Source: Rhodospirillales bacterium (lineage in GTDB: Bacteria; Pseudomonadota; Alphaproteobacteria; Rhodospirillales; Defluviicoccaceae). Taken from it: a stretch of DNA of 64,000 nt. The stretch lies in the NCBI GenBank assembly GCA_016712375.1, contig JADJRE010000001.1:62001-126000 (forward strand), read 5' to 3'. Below, piece by piece: positions 9,852 through 19,246 of the stretch (the stretch's first letter is position 1; the number at the start of each line of letters is the position of its first letter). The translations under genes were made by a program, and so were the position numbers. A model generated the notes under the pieces. It had not been told where the DNA came from. It ran no database searches and saw only the letters and a list, made by a program, of their open reading frames with translations.

Positions 9852-10808
9852 TCACATTGAGTGTTGATAGCCGGCCGGGCGGAAGAGGTTGGCGCACTCG
9901 GTCGGGGTGAAGGCGTCGAGCGGGTCTCCGATCCGCCGCCCGAGGGCGTCGATGGTTCCGCCCGGGTTTCGGCGGAGCAGCGCCTTGAGCTCAGCGAAGG
10001 CAAGCTCGATCGGGTTCATGTCCGGCGAGTAGGGCGGGAGGTAGAAGACCTGCGCCCGGGCGTGGGCGAGTGCGTCGCGGACTGCGGTGATCTTGTGCGC
10101 CGGCAGGTTGTCCATGCCGACGATGTCGCTGGGCTCGAGCGCCGGCACGAGAACGCGCTCGACATAGGTCCGGAAAGCACCGCCGTCCATGACGCCGTCG
10201 AGCAGCCAGGGAGCGGTGATCCCTTCGAGCCGGAGTGCGGCGACGAAGGTCATGGTTTTCCAGTGGCCGAACGGCGCCGCACCTTCGACCCGCGCGCCGC
10301 GCGCAGCACGCCCGTAGCGCCGGTCATCTTGGTGTCGACGGCGGTCTCGTGGATGAACACCAGGCGCTCGGGGTCAATGAACGGCCGGGCCGCGTTCCAC
10401 CCAGCCCGGCGGGCGGGACGTCCGGGCGGTCCTGCTCGCTCGCCGAAAGCGTTTTTTTTGAAGGTGAAGCCGAGCCGTTTGACCGCCGCCCAGATGCCGC
10501 CGTTGCTCAGCCGCACCCCGTGCTGATCGCACAGCCAGTCCTGCAGGCGGGCGAGCGTGATGTCCGGCTCGCCCTGGATGCGGGCGGCGAGCGCCGCCTC
10601 CTGCTCGGGCGACAGCTTGCGCGGGCGGTGTCCGCGGTTCGGGTTAACGCCGCTGTCGCCGGTCGCCTGCCTGCGCATCAACGCCTTGTAGATGTAGGAC
10701 ACGCTCACCCGGAACAGCGGTGCCTCCTCGCGCATCGCGATCCCGCCATCGACCGCCGCCAGCACCCGAGCCCTCAGGTCCTGCGCATAGCTCCGCCCCC
10801 GCCGCCAC
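9852..10808 (-). pseudogene. IS630-family transposase, frameshifted
   Basis: N-terminal helix-turn-helix region (MWRRGRSYAQDLRARVL) followed by an IS630-type DDE domain. The first half reads 10808 to about 10270, the second half (MTFVAALRLEGIT to YQHSM) is in another frame, so at least one indel lies near 10270. A run of eight A on the coding strand (10453-10460) and a compensating shift shortly after garble the SEQDRPDV block. The position of the first catalytic Asp reads FIHETAVDT, where the family has FIDET, so the metal-binding residue is lost or miscalled. The second Asp (VGMDNLPAHK) and the Glu (NPIELAFAELK) are present. Its start is fused directly to the C-terminus of another IS630 copy. 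Confidence 0.85.
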
Positions 10809-11221
10809 ATCGTCCCGCACCGCAGGTTGTGGATCCCGGCAAAGAGGTCGCCGACGGCGCGCCACAGGGCGTCGATGGTTCGGGCGCCGATCCGTCGGAG
10901 ATGCGCCTTCAGCTTGGCGAAGGCCATTTCGATCGGGTTCAGGTCGGGGCTATAGGGCGGCAGGAAGAGGAACCAGGAGCCGCGCTCGCCGAGGATCGCC
11001 GCTGCCTTGGCGCTCTTGTGCGCCGCCAGGTTGTCGAGGATGACGACGTCGCCTTGCTGCAGCGTCGGCGCCAGCTGCGTTTCGATGTAGAGGTCGAACA
11101 TCTGGCGGTTCATCGGCCGGTCGATGAGCCAGGGGGCGGTGAGGCCGTCGCAGCGCAGGGCGACGATGAACGTCTGGGTGCGCCAGTGGCCGAACGGCGC
11201 CCGCGCCGTCGGGTATGTCAT
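10809..11221 (-). pseudogene. IS630-family transposase, C-terminal fragment
   Basis: About 137 residues of a second, different IS630 transposase: GHWRTQTFIVALR, the catalytic VILDNLAAHKS and YSPDLNPIEMAFAKLK are clear. The N-terminal half is missing, and the 3' end runs without a stop straight into the first Met of the neighbouring IS630 copy, making a chimeric reading frame. This is a nested or recombined pair of elements. Sequence from 11222 to 11296 shows nothing further recognisable. Confidence 0.85.
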
Positions 11222-11296
11222 TTTTTTGTGTTTGGTTGGCCCGTGTCTTGGTTTCCCGGGTCAGCGAAGACAATGGCAAACTGGCTCATTGCCTCC

Positions 11297-11397
11297 TGAA
11301 TTGGACCCCGTCGGCGGGACCACTGGACGGTCGTTCTTGATTGGAAACGCTGCCGGCTCCGACTCACTTTTGATCACGCCACGCAAGTCGCCTGGTG
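11297..11397 (+). repeat. 101-bp dispersed direct repeat, copy 1
   Basis: Matches 33700-33800 in the same orientation with only four visible differences. It begins TGAATTGGACCCC and ends CGCCTGGTG, after which both loci diverge at once, so the right end is a true element boundary. In both places it lies near the same 3' end of an IS3-family transposase, but in different relative orientation. Confidence 0.9.
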
Positions 11398-11552
11398 CGG
11401 TTGTTGACGCGGTGGGCATGTGGGCGACGCGGTAGCGTCGTCCAAGCGCAGCGTCATGTCCACGGCGTTGCCGGCCCGGGTGCCGCCGACGCCGTCGCGC
11501 CACACGGTCATCGGCGTCCGGCCGGCCAGGGCTTGGTGAGGGCGTCGACCAT
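11398..11552 (-). pseudogene. IS3-family transposase 3' end, fragment
   Basis: A 155-base stretch that is the reverse complement of 33435-33589, where it encodes the C-terminal end of an IS3-type integrase (HQALAGRTPMTVWRDG). Near-identical. It abuts the 101-bp repeat without a gap. Confidence 0.85.
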
Positions 11553-11852
11553 GTGTGGATGGCCCCGCTTGGCAAAGAACGTTCTTCTGGATGGTGCAGG
11601 CGGGTCGCTTGCAGTCATGTGTCCGGCCTATCGAACGCGGCGCAGCGACCGCTGGCCTTGATGGGTTCCGCTGGTCGAGGCCTCATCACTTCACTGAACT
11701 CGAAGTCCTGTGGACCCCGCAGGCTGCTCTCGACCGTCGGCTCGACCGACTGAACCATCCCGAGTCTCGTCCGCGCAAGCTGGCGACTTCTCATCATGCG
11801 AATGGCGGGTGAAGCGATATCAGGTGTATAAGTCTAGACCTGATCGGACAGT
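11553..11852. other. Non-coding stretch between transposon remnants
   Basis: About 300 bases between the IS3 fragment and the IS481 left end. A plus-strand frame of 85 codons crosses it but resembles nothing known and is probably fortuitous. Confidence 0.4.
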
Positions 11853-13023
11853 TGTCAGATTTGGACGGTGTGTCTCCGAGGCCTGACAGGTCCGCTCAGC
11901 TGGCGGCCAATGAGGATTGGCTCTGCTGACTGATCAGCTTCTCTCGCCATGGGCAAGCTGTCAACGAAGGTCTGCATGGGTGTCTTGCCGTAGCACCATC
12001 GGCCCTGGTGGGTGCGGCGGTCATTGTACTGGCGGAGCCATTCGTTCAGGTCGGCCTGTAGCTCGGGGATCGTCCGATAGAGCTTCTTGCGAAAGGCGAC
12101 GCGGTAGAACTCGTCCAGCATCGTCTTGTGGAAGCGCTCGCAGATGCCATTGGTTTGCGGGCTCTTTGTCTTCGTCCGGCTGTGGTCGATGTTCTCGATG
12201 GCGAGATAGAGCTCGTACTCGTGCCGCTCGGGATTGCCACAGTATTCGCTGCCGCGATCGGTCAGCACGCGGCAGAGGGAATGCCCTGCTCCTCATAGAA
12301 TGGCAGCACCCGATCATTCAGCAGATCGGCCGCGGTGATCGCCGTCCTGACGTCGTACAGCTTGGCAAAGCCAACCTTGCGTAGGTGTCTATGAAGGTTT
12401 GCTGGTAAATGCGACCCACTCCCTTCAACGTGCCGACGTGAAAGTGTCCTGGGCGCCGCAGTAGCCGGGGCATTCGCTGGCGAACTCGCCGTGCGCTTCC
12501 TTGTCCGCCTTCGCCTTTTCCAGCGCCGCCAGCGATCCTCGGTGAGGATCAGGCCATCTTGCGCTACCTTCGCCTCCAGCGCCTTCAACCGTTTCGCCAT
12601 GGTGTTGCGGTCGTGGCGAACGAGGACGCCGCGAACGCCGGTGGGCGAGACCCGGATGCCCTCCTTCGCCAGTTCGTTGGCGATCCGGGTGTGGCCCCAG
12701 GCCGGCTGCTCCAGCGTCGCCTCGAGAATGCGCCGCTCGATCGTCTCCGCCACCCGGTTCTTCGGGTTCGGCACCCGGCGTGACAGCTCGATCCGCGCTG
12801 TCTCGCCGCCCTTCTCGTACAGATCCTTGAACCGGTAAAAGCTGTCGCGGGAAAACCCCATGATCCGGCAGGCCTGGCTGACGCTGCCCAGTTGCTTCGA
12901 CAGCTCCAGCACGCCCACCTTGTTGCGGATGATCTTCTCGTCCCTCGTCATCGTGTCGTCTCCTCGCTCCGATACTCCAATGTCTACGCTCGGAGACGAC
13001 ACCCCCACCACTCCAACCTGTCA
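11853..13023 (-). mobile_element. IS481-family insertion sequence with terminal inverted repeats
   Basis: Imperfect terminal inverted repeats are visible: left end from 11853 (TGTCAGATTTGGACGGTGTG then TCTCCGAG) and right end 12989-13023, whose complement reads TGACAGGTTGGAGTGG and also ends in TCTCCGAG. The transposase fills the space between. The right end lies 24 bases from the stop of the next IS110 transposase, so the elements are packed back to back. Confidence 0.85.
11855..12951 (-). pseudogene. IS481-family transposase, frameshifted
   Basis: Starts MTRDEKIIRNKVGVLELSKQ with a helix-turn-helix (SVSQACRIMGFSRDSFYRF) and ends with the integrase core (TDRGSEYCG; the catalytic Glu region NGICERFHKTML). 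Several reading-frame changes are needed: one near 12545 moving to the frame that encodes EKAKADKEAHGEFASECPG, one near 12440, one near 12380 back to KVGFAKLYD, and one near 12270 before LTDRGSEY. With these the protein is full length. Either the consensus is poor here or the element is dead. Confidence 0.88.
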
Positions 13024-13046
13024 GATTTGATCTAAACAAATACAGA

Positions 13047-14065
13047 TCAGGCCGCCGATGCGCGATACGCGGTGGCCCGGACCATCATCGCCCATGCCGT
13101 CCGAGCCATCTTGTTGGCCAAAGCGACGGCGATGACCATCGGCCGCTTCGTTCGCGCCTTCATGCCGATGATCCACGGCATCGCCTTCACCGCCTTGGAT
13201 CGGGTCAGCGCGGTCAGAGCCCCGGTGACGAGCAATCGGCGCAGATATCCGTCGCCGCGCTTGCTGATCCGACCCAGCCACGTCTTGCCGCCGATCCCGG
13301 ACTGCTTCGGCACCAGGCCCAGCCAGGCGGCGAACTCTCTGCCGGAGCGGAACACCGACGCGTCGGGCACACTCGAGGCGATCGCCGAGGCGACGATCGG
13401 TCCGACGCCGGGCATTCCGGCGAGCCGCAGGCTGACCTCGCTCGATCGGTGCCAGGCGAGGATGCGCCTGTCGATGTCGGCGATCCCGGTCTGCAGGACG
13501 GCGATCTGGTCGGCGACGACCCGGAGCACGCCTCGGGCAATTGCCGGCACACGCTCGTCCCCTTCGTCGGCGACGATCGCGACAAGATCGCAGACCTGAT
13601 GGATGCCTTGGGCAACAACGATTCCGAACTCCGCCAAATGAGCACGGAGTGCGTTGACCAGCATCGTCCGTTGCCTGATCAGCAGCTCCCTTGCCCGATG
13701 CATCGTCAGAACCGCCTGCTGCTCGGCAGACTTCACGGGCACGAAGCGCATCGACGGCCGGCGCACCGCCTCGCAGATCGCCTCGGCGTCGGCCGCGTCG
13801 TTCTTGTTGCGCTTGACGTAGGCCTTGACGTACTGCGGCGGCATCAACCGGACCTCATGGCCCAGCGCCGCGATCGCCCGCGCCCAGTAGTGCGCCGTCG
13901 CACACGCCTCCATGCCGACCAGGCACCGCGGCAAAGCCTCGAAGAACCGCAGAACCTGAACACGGCGTACCGCCTTCCGGACCACCACGGCACCGCTCGT
14001 GTCGACGCCATGGACCTGAAAAACGTTCTTGGCCAAATCGATTCGAGCGTCGTGATCTCATTCAT
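13047..14065 (-). CDS. IS110-family transposase (frameshift at codon 8)
   Basis: DEDD-type transposase of the IS110 family, IS1111-like. The N-terminal RuvC-like core is recognised from AKNVFQVHGVD and KNDAADAEAI, and the C-terminal transposase_20 domain from LAGMPGVGPI and FAAWLGLVPKQ with the conserved Ser region. The true start MNEITTL is at 14065 in another frame; the coding strand has CTCGAATCG where CTCGGAATCG would join it to IDLAKNVF. Restored length 339 residues, normal for the family. Otherwise intact. Confidence 0.93.
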
Positions 14066-14159
14066 GGATGGCTCCCGCAGATGGTGATCCTCGATGACAC
14101 CATCCTGGCACTCAGATGCCGTCACGGGGCCATCCACCCCATCACTTCTCCACCTCGCT

Positions 14160-14517
14160 GAAACCAGACCGCTGGCCGGCCCGCCGCCTTTACGAAGAGC
14201 TCTATTGCGCCCGCGGCGAGACGGAGAACCGGATCAAGGAATGCCAACTCGATCTCTTTGCCGACCGCACCAGCGCGGCTTCGATGCGCGCCAACCAGTT
14301 CAGGCTGTGGTTCTACCTGCTGCTGGGGGCGCTGCGGCGGATCGGCCTCGCGCACACCCGCCTCGCGACATCCACGTGCGGCACCATCCGCCTCAAGAAG
14401 ATCGGCGCCCAGGTCCGCGTCTCTGTCCGCCGCATCAAGATCGCCATGGCGTTTGCCTACCCCTACGCCCACGAGTTCACTCTCGCCCACGCCCGAATAC
14501 GCGCCGCGGCCCACTGA
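14160..14517 (+). pseudogene. IS1380-family transposase, C-terminal fragment
   Basis: Carries the C-terminal hallmark of IS1380 transposases: YCARGETENRIKECQLDLFA, then RANQFRLWFYLLLGALRRIG and CGTIRLKKIGAQVRVSVRRI. The catalytic N-terminal two-thirds is missing; sequence before codon PARRLYEEL does not match. A 3-base spaced deletion is seen at LKKIGA compared with the usual LLKIGA. Confidence 0.85.
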
Positions 14518-15019
14518 CACTGACGCCGCCGGACCGAAACCTTCCCGCCAACCACCAGCCCACACCCGGCCAATCCGCCCGCCCCGTCGCAGGCGGCAGA
14601 ACAAGCGCTCGCCTCCAAAGCCCAGCACCGCGAAACCATCTCCAGACAAAGCCAACCCAGCCAATTCCAGCAGCCGCCGTGAGAAATGCGGGCTCTTATG
14701 TCCGTAATGTCAAGACGAAGGCAAACTGATCCGTCCTGCATTTGCAGGTGATACTTGGGCAATTGGCGCCCAATGCGGACGGCAGGAAGCATGGACGACG
14801 GTTGATCTGGCTCTTATCCGCGGGTCGGTGCCGCATGACCAAGGTTCGTCGTGGGGCTTCCTCTGTCTAGCAAACGCGCATCGGATGATCCCGGCATCAA
14901 ACCCGGATCGAGGGTTCCCCTCCTTCCTCATCCTGCCGTCGGCATTGGGCGTCGATGACTGTTCGTGTTATGGCCGTTTCACCTTCTGCTTGTTAGAGCC
15001 GGTTGCCGCCGCATCGCCG
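14518..15019. other. Non-coding stretch between IS1380 remnant and IS110
   Basis: About 500 bases. It should contain the IS1380 right end and the IS110 flank, but I could not define either. No credible gene on either strand. Confidence 0.4.
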
Positions 15020-16129
15020 TCAGGCGAACTTCGGCTCGACCATTCGAGCGATGGCCCAGATGAAGCCGACCAGCTCGCGCGCGATCGCCACAACGATCTT
15101 GGGCGCCGGCTTGCCGGCCGCCGTGAGCTTACGATATCGCCCCGAGAGCCGGACTTGCGCCTTCCAGGCGACGTTGCGGATCGGCTCTGGCAGATCCTTC
15201 ATCCGGTCGCGAATGATCTGTGTCACCCGTGCCGGGAACCGGTAGGTCCAGGCCGCCTCGACCAGGCAGGTCCGCGCCAGCGCATTGCCGGTCTTGGTGA
15301 TCGGGCCGCGGCGGATCGTCGCGCCACTGGAATGCTCCGACGGATTGAGGCCGAGATAGGCCATCAGCTGGCGGGGATTGTCAAACCGGCCGAAGCTGCC
15401 GACCTCGGCGACGATCACCGCCGCCACGACCAGCGACACACCGCGCAGCGCCTGGATCGCCAGGACGACCGGCGCCAGCGACCACTGCGGCACCAGGTCG
15501 GCGATCGCCCGCTTCAGCCGATCGCACAGCGCCTCGGCACGCTCGATCCGCTGCAGCATCTCTTCGTGCGCCAAGTGCTGGGCCGGATGCGCGAAGGTCA
15601 GTTCGCCCAGCCAGCGGCGATGCATCTTCGTCCAGTGGCCATAGGGGGAAACGATGCCATGACGCAGCAGGAAGCTCAGCAGTTGCTGGCGCATCTTGCG
15701 CAAATCCCGCATCGCCTGTGCCCGCAACCGAACCAGGTCCCGCATCGCCTCGTGCGCCTCGTCCGGCACCCAGACTGCGGTCAGCTGCCCAGCGCGCAGC
15801 GTCTGCGCCAGCATCATCGCGTCGCGGCGGTCGGTCTTCACCTTGTCGCCGACCTTGCACGGAATCAGCGCCGGCGCCACCACGTCGCAATGGTGTCCGA
15901 GACGCGTCAGATGACGCTGCACACCGTAGCCACAGGGGCCGGCTTCATAGCAAAAGTGCAGCGGCCGGCCGTCCTTCGACAGCCTCCGGCACAGGCTGCG
16001 CAGCGTATCCGGCTCATTCGCGATCGTGCCGTAGAACCGCACCTCGGCGCCCGCCATCGCATCGACCAGCGCGACCGAGATCGTCTTCTTGTGTACGTCC
16101 AAGCCGACGAAAAGCGTAAGATCCGTCAT
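15020..16129 (-). CDS. IS110-family transposase, intact
   Basis: A 369-residue DEDD transposase, full length and uninterrupted. The N-terminal core has FVGLDVHKKTIS with the first Asp, HFCYEAGPCGYG, and KTDRRDAMMLA with the second and third acidic residues; the C-terminal domain has LRGVSLVVAAVI, LMAYLGLNPSEHSSG with the catalytic Ser, and RRGPITKTGNALAR. It differs from the IS110 copy at 13-14 kb, so the two belong to separate subgroups. It is the only transposase in this cluster that looks able to work. Confidence 0.95.
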   Translation of the reverse strand: MTDLTLFVGLDVHKKTISVALVDAMAGAEVRFYGTIANEPDTLRSLCRRLSKDGRPLHFCYEAGPCGYGVQRHLTRLGHHCDVVAPALIPCKVGDKVKTDRRDAMMLAQTLRAGQLTAVWVPDEAHEAMRDLVRLRAQAMRDLRKMRQQLLSFLLRHGIVSPYGHWTKMHRRWLGELTFAHPAQHLAHEEMLQRIERAEALCDRLKRAIADLVPQWSLAPVVLAIQALRGVSLVVAAVIVAEVGSFGRFDNPRQLMAYLGLNPSEHSSGATIRRGPITKTGNALARTCLVEAAWTYRFPARVTQIIRDRMKDLPEPIRNVAWKAQVRLSGRYRKLTAAGKPAPKIVVAIARELVGFIWAIARMVEPKFA

Positions 16130-16472
16130 GGTCCGCCTCGCTCAGTGCCTGGGGATCGGCTCCGACCATCGGAGCAACCCCCGTCAGCGTTGTTACATGC
16201 CTTAGCTGCACTTCGAGGCGGGCTGCCTCAACCAACTACCGCCTCACCGACATGATGGTCTAGCCTTGGCGCCGGCAGTAGAACGGCGCGCTCAGCCTCA
16301 CTGCGTAATGGGCGATGTTACCGTAGGCATCGACTGCTGCTGCTCGCTATCGGGGAGATCCGCAGCAAACCTGTGCAAACAACCGAAATCAACTGCAAGG
16401 CGTTCCGCCTCTTCCCGAACAATTTCGAGCTTCGTCGAGCAACATTTTCCGCTTCCCGTGACCTCAAGTTGA
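16130..16472. other. Intergenic region after IS110
   Basis: About 340 bases; contains the IS110 flank upstream of its ATG and the 3' flank of the glycosyltransferase. No gene seen. Confidence 0.4.
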
Positions 16473-17747
16473 TCAGTCGGGGAAAATTATATTTCCCTCA
16501 CTTCCGCGATGGGGGCCTTGAGTTTGTAACAGGGGGATCTTGTAAGGCTCTGCGGCGATGGCAAACGGCCGGTTCGGGCCATGCTTGCGTACAGCATGGT
16601 TGTAAGCACGTAGAGTTTGCATGACCATATGATCGATTGAGACTTCGCTGCTCTTGCGCAGGCTTGCCGCCGACATCTGTTGCCTTAATGGTTCGTCATG
16701 CGCAAGGAGGGCGAGCCGCTCCACCAGCTCGTCGGTGAAGTTCTCCGGCAAAATGAATCCCGTCACGCCGTTGTCAACAGCCTCTTTAGCGCCACCAACG
16801 TCGGTTGTGACAATGGGCACTCCAGCGGCTAGCGCCTCTAGCAGTACGTATGGCATGCCCTCGTAAAGGCTGGGCATTAACAACACGTCGAATGCCGGTA
16901 GCACGGCCGGCCCCGGCTGATCGGTAATCCAGACAATCTTCTCAAACACTCCGGCCGCACGAGCCGCGCCGTGCGTTGACTGCTGCAACGGGCCAGATCC
17001 GACAACTACCCCTCGCACTCTCGGCTCGTGCAGCGATAGCCTTTCGACCGCTAGGACAAATCGCTCGGGCGCTTTCTGAGGCACTAGCCGGCCAATAAAA
17101 CCGACGCAAAATTCGTTATCTGCCAGCCCGATTGCTTTTCGGATAGCGCCACGGTCGCTCGGCGGCACCTGCGGCACGCCGTTCACAATCACGCAAATCT
17201 TGGACTTCGGCACACCCTGCTTTTGAATATGACTACGCTCGAAGTCAGAAACTGCGATGATCAGGTCGGAACATGATCGAGCAAGTGCAACCTCGATGAG
17301 GCGATAGAATGCATGCAAGGCCGGATGCAAGCCCGGATCCATCGTGCGCATGGCGTGAGGCGTGTAGATTGTTGCGGTGCGGCAGCCAATCGCAGCAATA
17401 CGCGCAAGTACACCAGCTTTTGAGGAATGAGCGTGAACGACATCGAACCCGCCGAATTTGCGGATATACTGACGTATACGCAACATACAGCCTAAGTCCG
17501 TCCAATGTGGCTCTCGCCGCATCGGAACGCTCAGGGTGTTAACTTTCTTTAACTTCGCCAAACCTGCGCGAAAATTAGGATCGCTGCGCACTTCGGAGTA
17601 AATGAGGTGAACGTTGCAGCCGACCGCCGTTAGCCCTTCGGCCAACTCGATGACGTGGCGGCCTGATCCCCCTCCCGCGGCTTCAACGACGATCAAGATT
17701 TTCAGCGGTTCGAAAGCTATGTCCGAATTTGCAGAGCCATACGACAT
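16473..17747 (-). CDS. Glycosyltransferase family 4
   Basis: A GT-B fold glycosyltransferase, likely acting in envelope polysaccharide or glycolipid synthesis. The N-terminal Rossmann domain begins at KILIVVEAAGGGSGRHV, with VVHAHSSKAGVLAR typical of GT4; the C-terminal domain has VGFIGRLVPQKAPE and the EX7E motif in LYEGMPYVLLEALAAG. I chose the ATG at 17747 (MSYGSAN); the frame is open further, with an ATG at 17780 and a GTG at 17837. It is divergent from zapE. Sugar donor and acceptor cannot be inferred. Confidence 0.88.
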   Translation of the reverse strand: MSYGSANSDIAFEPLKILIVVEAAGGGSGRHVIELAEGLTAVGCNVHLIYSEVRSDPNFRAGLAKLKKVNTLSVPMRREPHWTDLGCMLRIRQYIRKFGGFDVVHAHSSKAGVLARIAAIGCRTATIYTPHAMRTMDPGLHPALHAFYRLIEVALARSCSDLIIAVSDFERSHIQKQGVPKSKICVIVNGVPQVPPSDRGAIRKAIGLADNEFCVGFIGRLVPQKAPERFVLAVERLSLHEPRVRGVVVGSGPLQQSTHGAARAAGVFEKIVWITDQPGPAVLPAFDVLLMPSLYEGMPYVLLEALAAGVPIVTTDVGGAKEAVDNGVTGFILPENFTDELVERLALLAHDEPLRQQMSAASLRKSSEVSIDHMVMQTLRAYNHAVRKHGPNRPFAIAAEPYKIPLLQTQGPHRGSEGNIIFPD

Positions 17748-18059
17748 GCTTGAGTTCGCCCTAATCTCCGCCAATCGCATTCTCGACACGGTGAAGCGGC
17801 TTTCACCACGCGAAGCCCGGTCGCCTCGGGTTGGCACGAACTATACATTTTGCTCCCTGCGTTAGTTGTGACGGGAGACACTTGGCGAACATCCGCATTC
17901 GACGTTAGTAGCGACCAGAGCCGCTCTCCGGCTAGGGACACGCGGCTGCGGTCGGCGAGTAAAAGAAGAGGCTACCGGTGGATCGGGGAGCCCGAAAACT
18001 GCGCTGCTTTACAAACCCCCGTCGTCAAACTTAATTTCGCGCTTCCACGGCCGCCACAA

Positions 18060-19244
18060 ATGGCATTAGCGATGATCAATGGCCCTCTGATGCACTACCG
18101 GGCGCGCCTAGCGTCTGGCGAAATCCGCCCGGATCCGGCGCAGGAATTGGCCGCAGAAAAGCTTGAGAGCCTTCACCACGCGCTTATAGCGTTCCGACCT
18201 GGCAGCGGCCGCGCAGGATGGAAAGAGCGCTTTGGCCTCACTCGCCGCGCGGCGGCCGAGCCACCGCCGCAGGGACTCTACATCTACGGGGGCGTTGGTC
18301 GCGGCAAGTCTATGCTCATGGACATGTTCTTCCGAGCTGCACCGCTGCACGCTAAGCGCCGAGTACACTTTCACGAGTTCATGCAGGAAGTCCATGGTCG
18401 GCTCCGGGCGATGCGCCAGCAGCCGGCAATCCGCGATATTAGGGCCGGCAAACGCGCAAAGGATGATGACATCCTGCCAGCTGTCGCGCGCGACATTGCC
18501 CGCGAATGCCGGCTTTTGTGTTTTGACGAGTTCCAAGTCCAAGACATAGCGGACGCGATGATCATTGGTCGCCTCTTTGAGGCACTATTTGAAGCTAGTG
18601 TCGTTGTTGTGGCTACTTCGAACCGTCCGCCGCGGGATCTCTACAAAGACGGCCTGCAGCGCGAGAATTTCCTGCCCTTCATTCAAATGATTGAACGCCG
18701 GATGGACGTCCTCCAGCTCGACGCCGGCACGGACTACCGTCTGGAGAGCATGCGAGCAATGCACGTCTACATAACCCCGCTGGACGACGCTGCCGATCGT
18801 CAGATGGAAGATTATTTCGCCCGGCTGACACACGGGGCTATGATTGCTCCCGAGACGCTCTCAATACTTGGCCGGAGCTTAAGCATCCCCCGCGCATGCG
18901 ACGACATTGCATTTGCAAGCTTCAAAGAGCTATGCGAGCAGCCACTCGGTCCTCCCGATTATCTTGCTCTGGCCGGCCGTTTCGACGTGCTGTTCCTCTC
19001 TCGTATTCCAAGCCTCAGTCCAGCGAACCGGAATGAAGCGAAGCGCTTCGTCACGCTAATCGACGCGCTCTACGAACACCGTGTGAAACTGATCTGCTCT
19101 GCCGAGCGCCCGCCTGAAACCCTTTATCCTACCGGCGACGGTGCTTTCGAATTCAGGCGCACGGTCAGCCGATTATTCGAGATGCAGACTGAAAAGTACC
19201 TTGGCAGCGAGCACTTGTTGGTAGCGGGTTGCTCATGCGACTAG
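18060..19244 (+). CDS. zapE: Cell division protein ZapE (AFG1-type ATPase)
   Basis: P-loop ATPase of the ZapE/LACE1 family, which in other bacteria interacts with the Z-ring. Walker A is GGVGRGKSMLMD near residue 80 and Walker B is LLCFDEFQVQDIADAM; the sensor ATSNRPP and the family C-terminal block with SRLFEMQ follow. I chose the ATG at 18060; an ATG 12 bases later fits as well, and the open frame upstream to 17850 has no family similarity. About 394 residues, usual length. It converges on priA with only 2 bases between the stops. Confidence 0.92.
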   Translation: MALAMINGPLMHYRARLASGEIRPDPAQELAAEKLESLHHALIAFRPGSGRAGWKERFGLTRRAAAEPPPQGLYIYGGVGRGKSMLMDMFFRAAPLHAKRRVHFHEFMQEVHGRLRAMRQQPAIRDIRAGKRAKDDDILPAVARDIARECRLLCFDEFQVQDIADAMIIGRLFEALFEASVVVVATSNRPPRDLYKDGLQRENFLPFIQMIERRMDVLQLDAGTDYRLESMRAMHVYITPLDDAADRQMEDYFARLTHGAMIAPETLSILGRSLSIPRACDDIAFASFKELCEQPLGPPDYLALAGRFDVLFLSRIPSLSPANRNEAKRFVTLIDALYEHRVKLICSAERPPETLYPTGDGAFEFRRTVSRLFEMQTEKYLGSEHLLVAGCSCD

Positions 19245-19246
19245 GG

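Noticed and set aside
10235..11299. Plus-strand open frame of 354 codons
   Set aside because: Antisense to the IS630 transposases; high-GC shadow frame.
14828..16255. Plus-strand open frame of 475 codons
   Set aside because: It lies opposite the intact IS110 transposase; its composition is the mirror of that gene and it has no family similarity.
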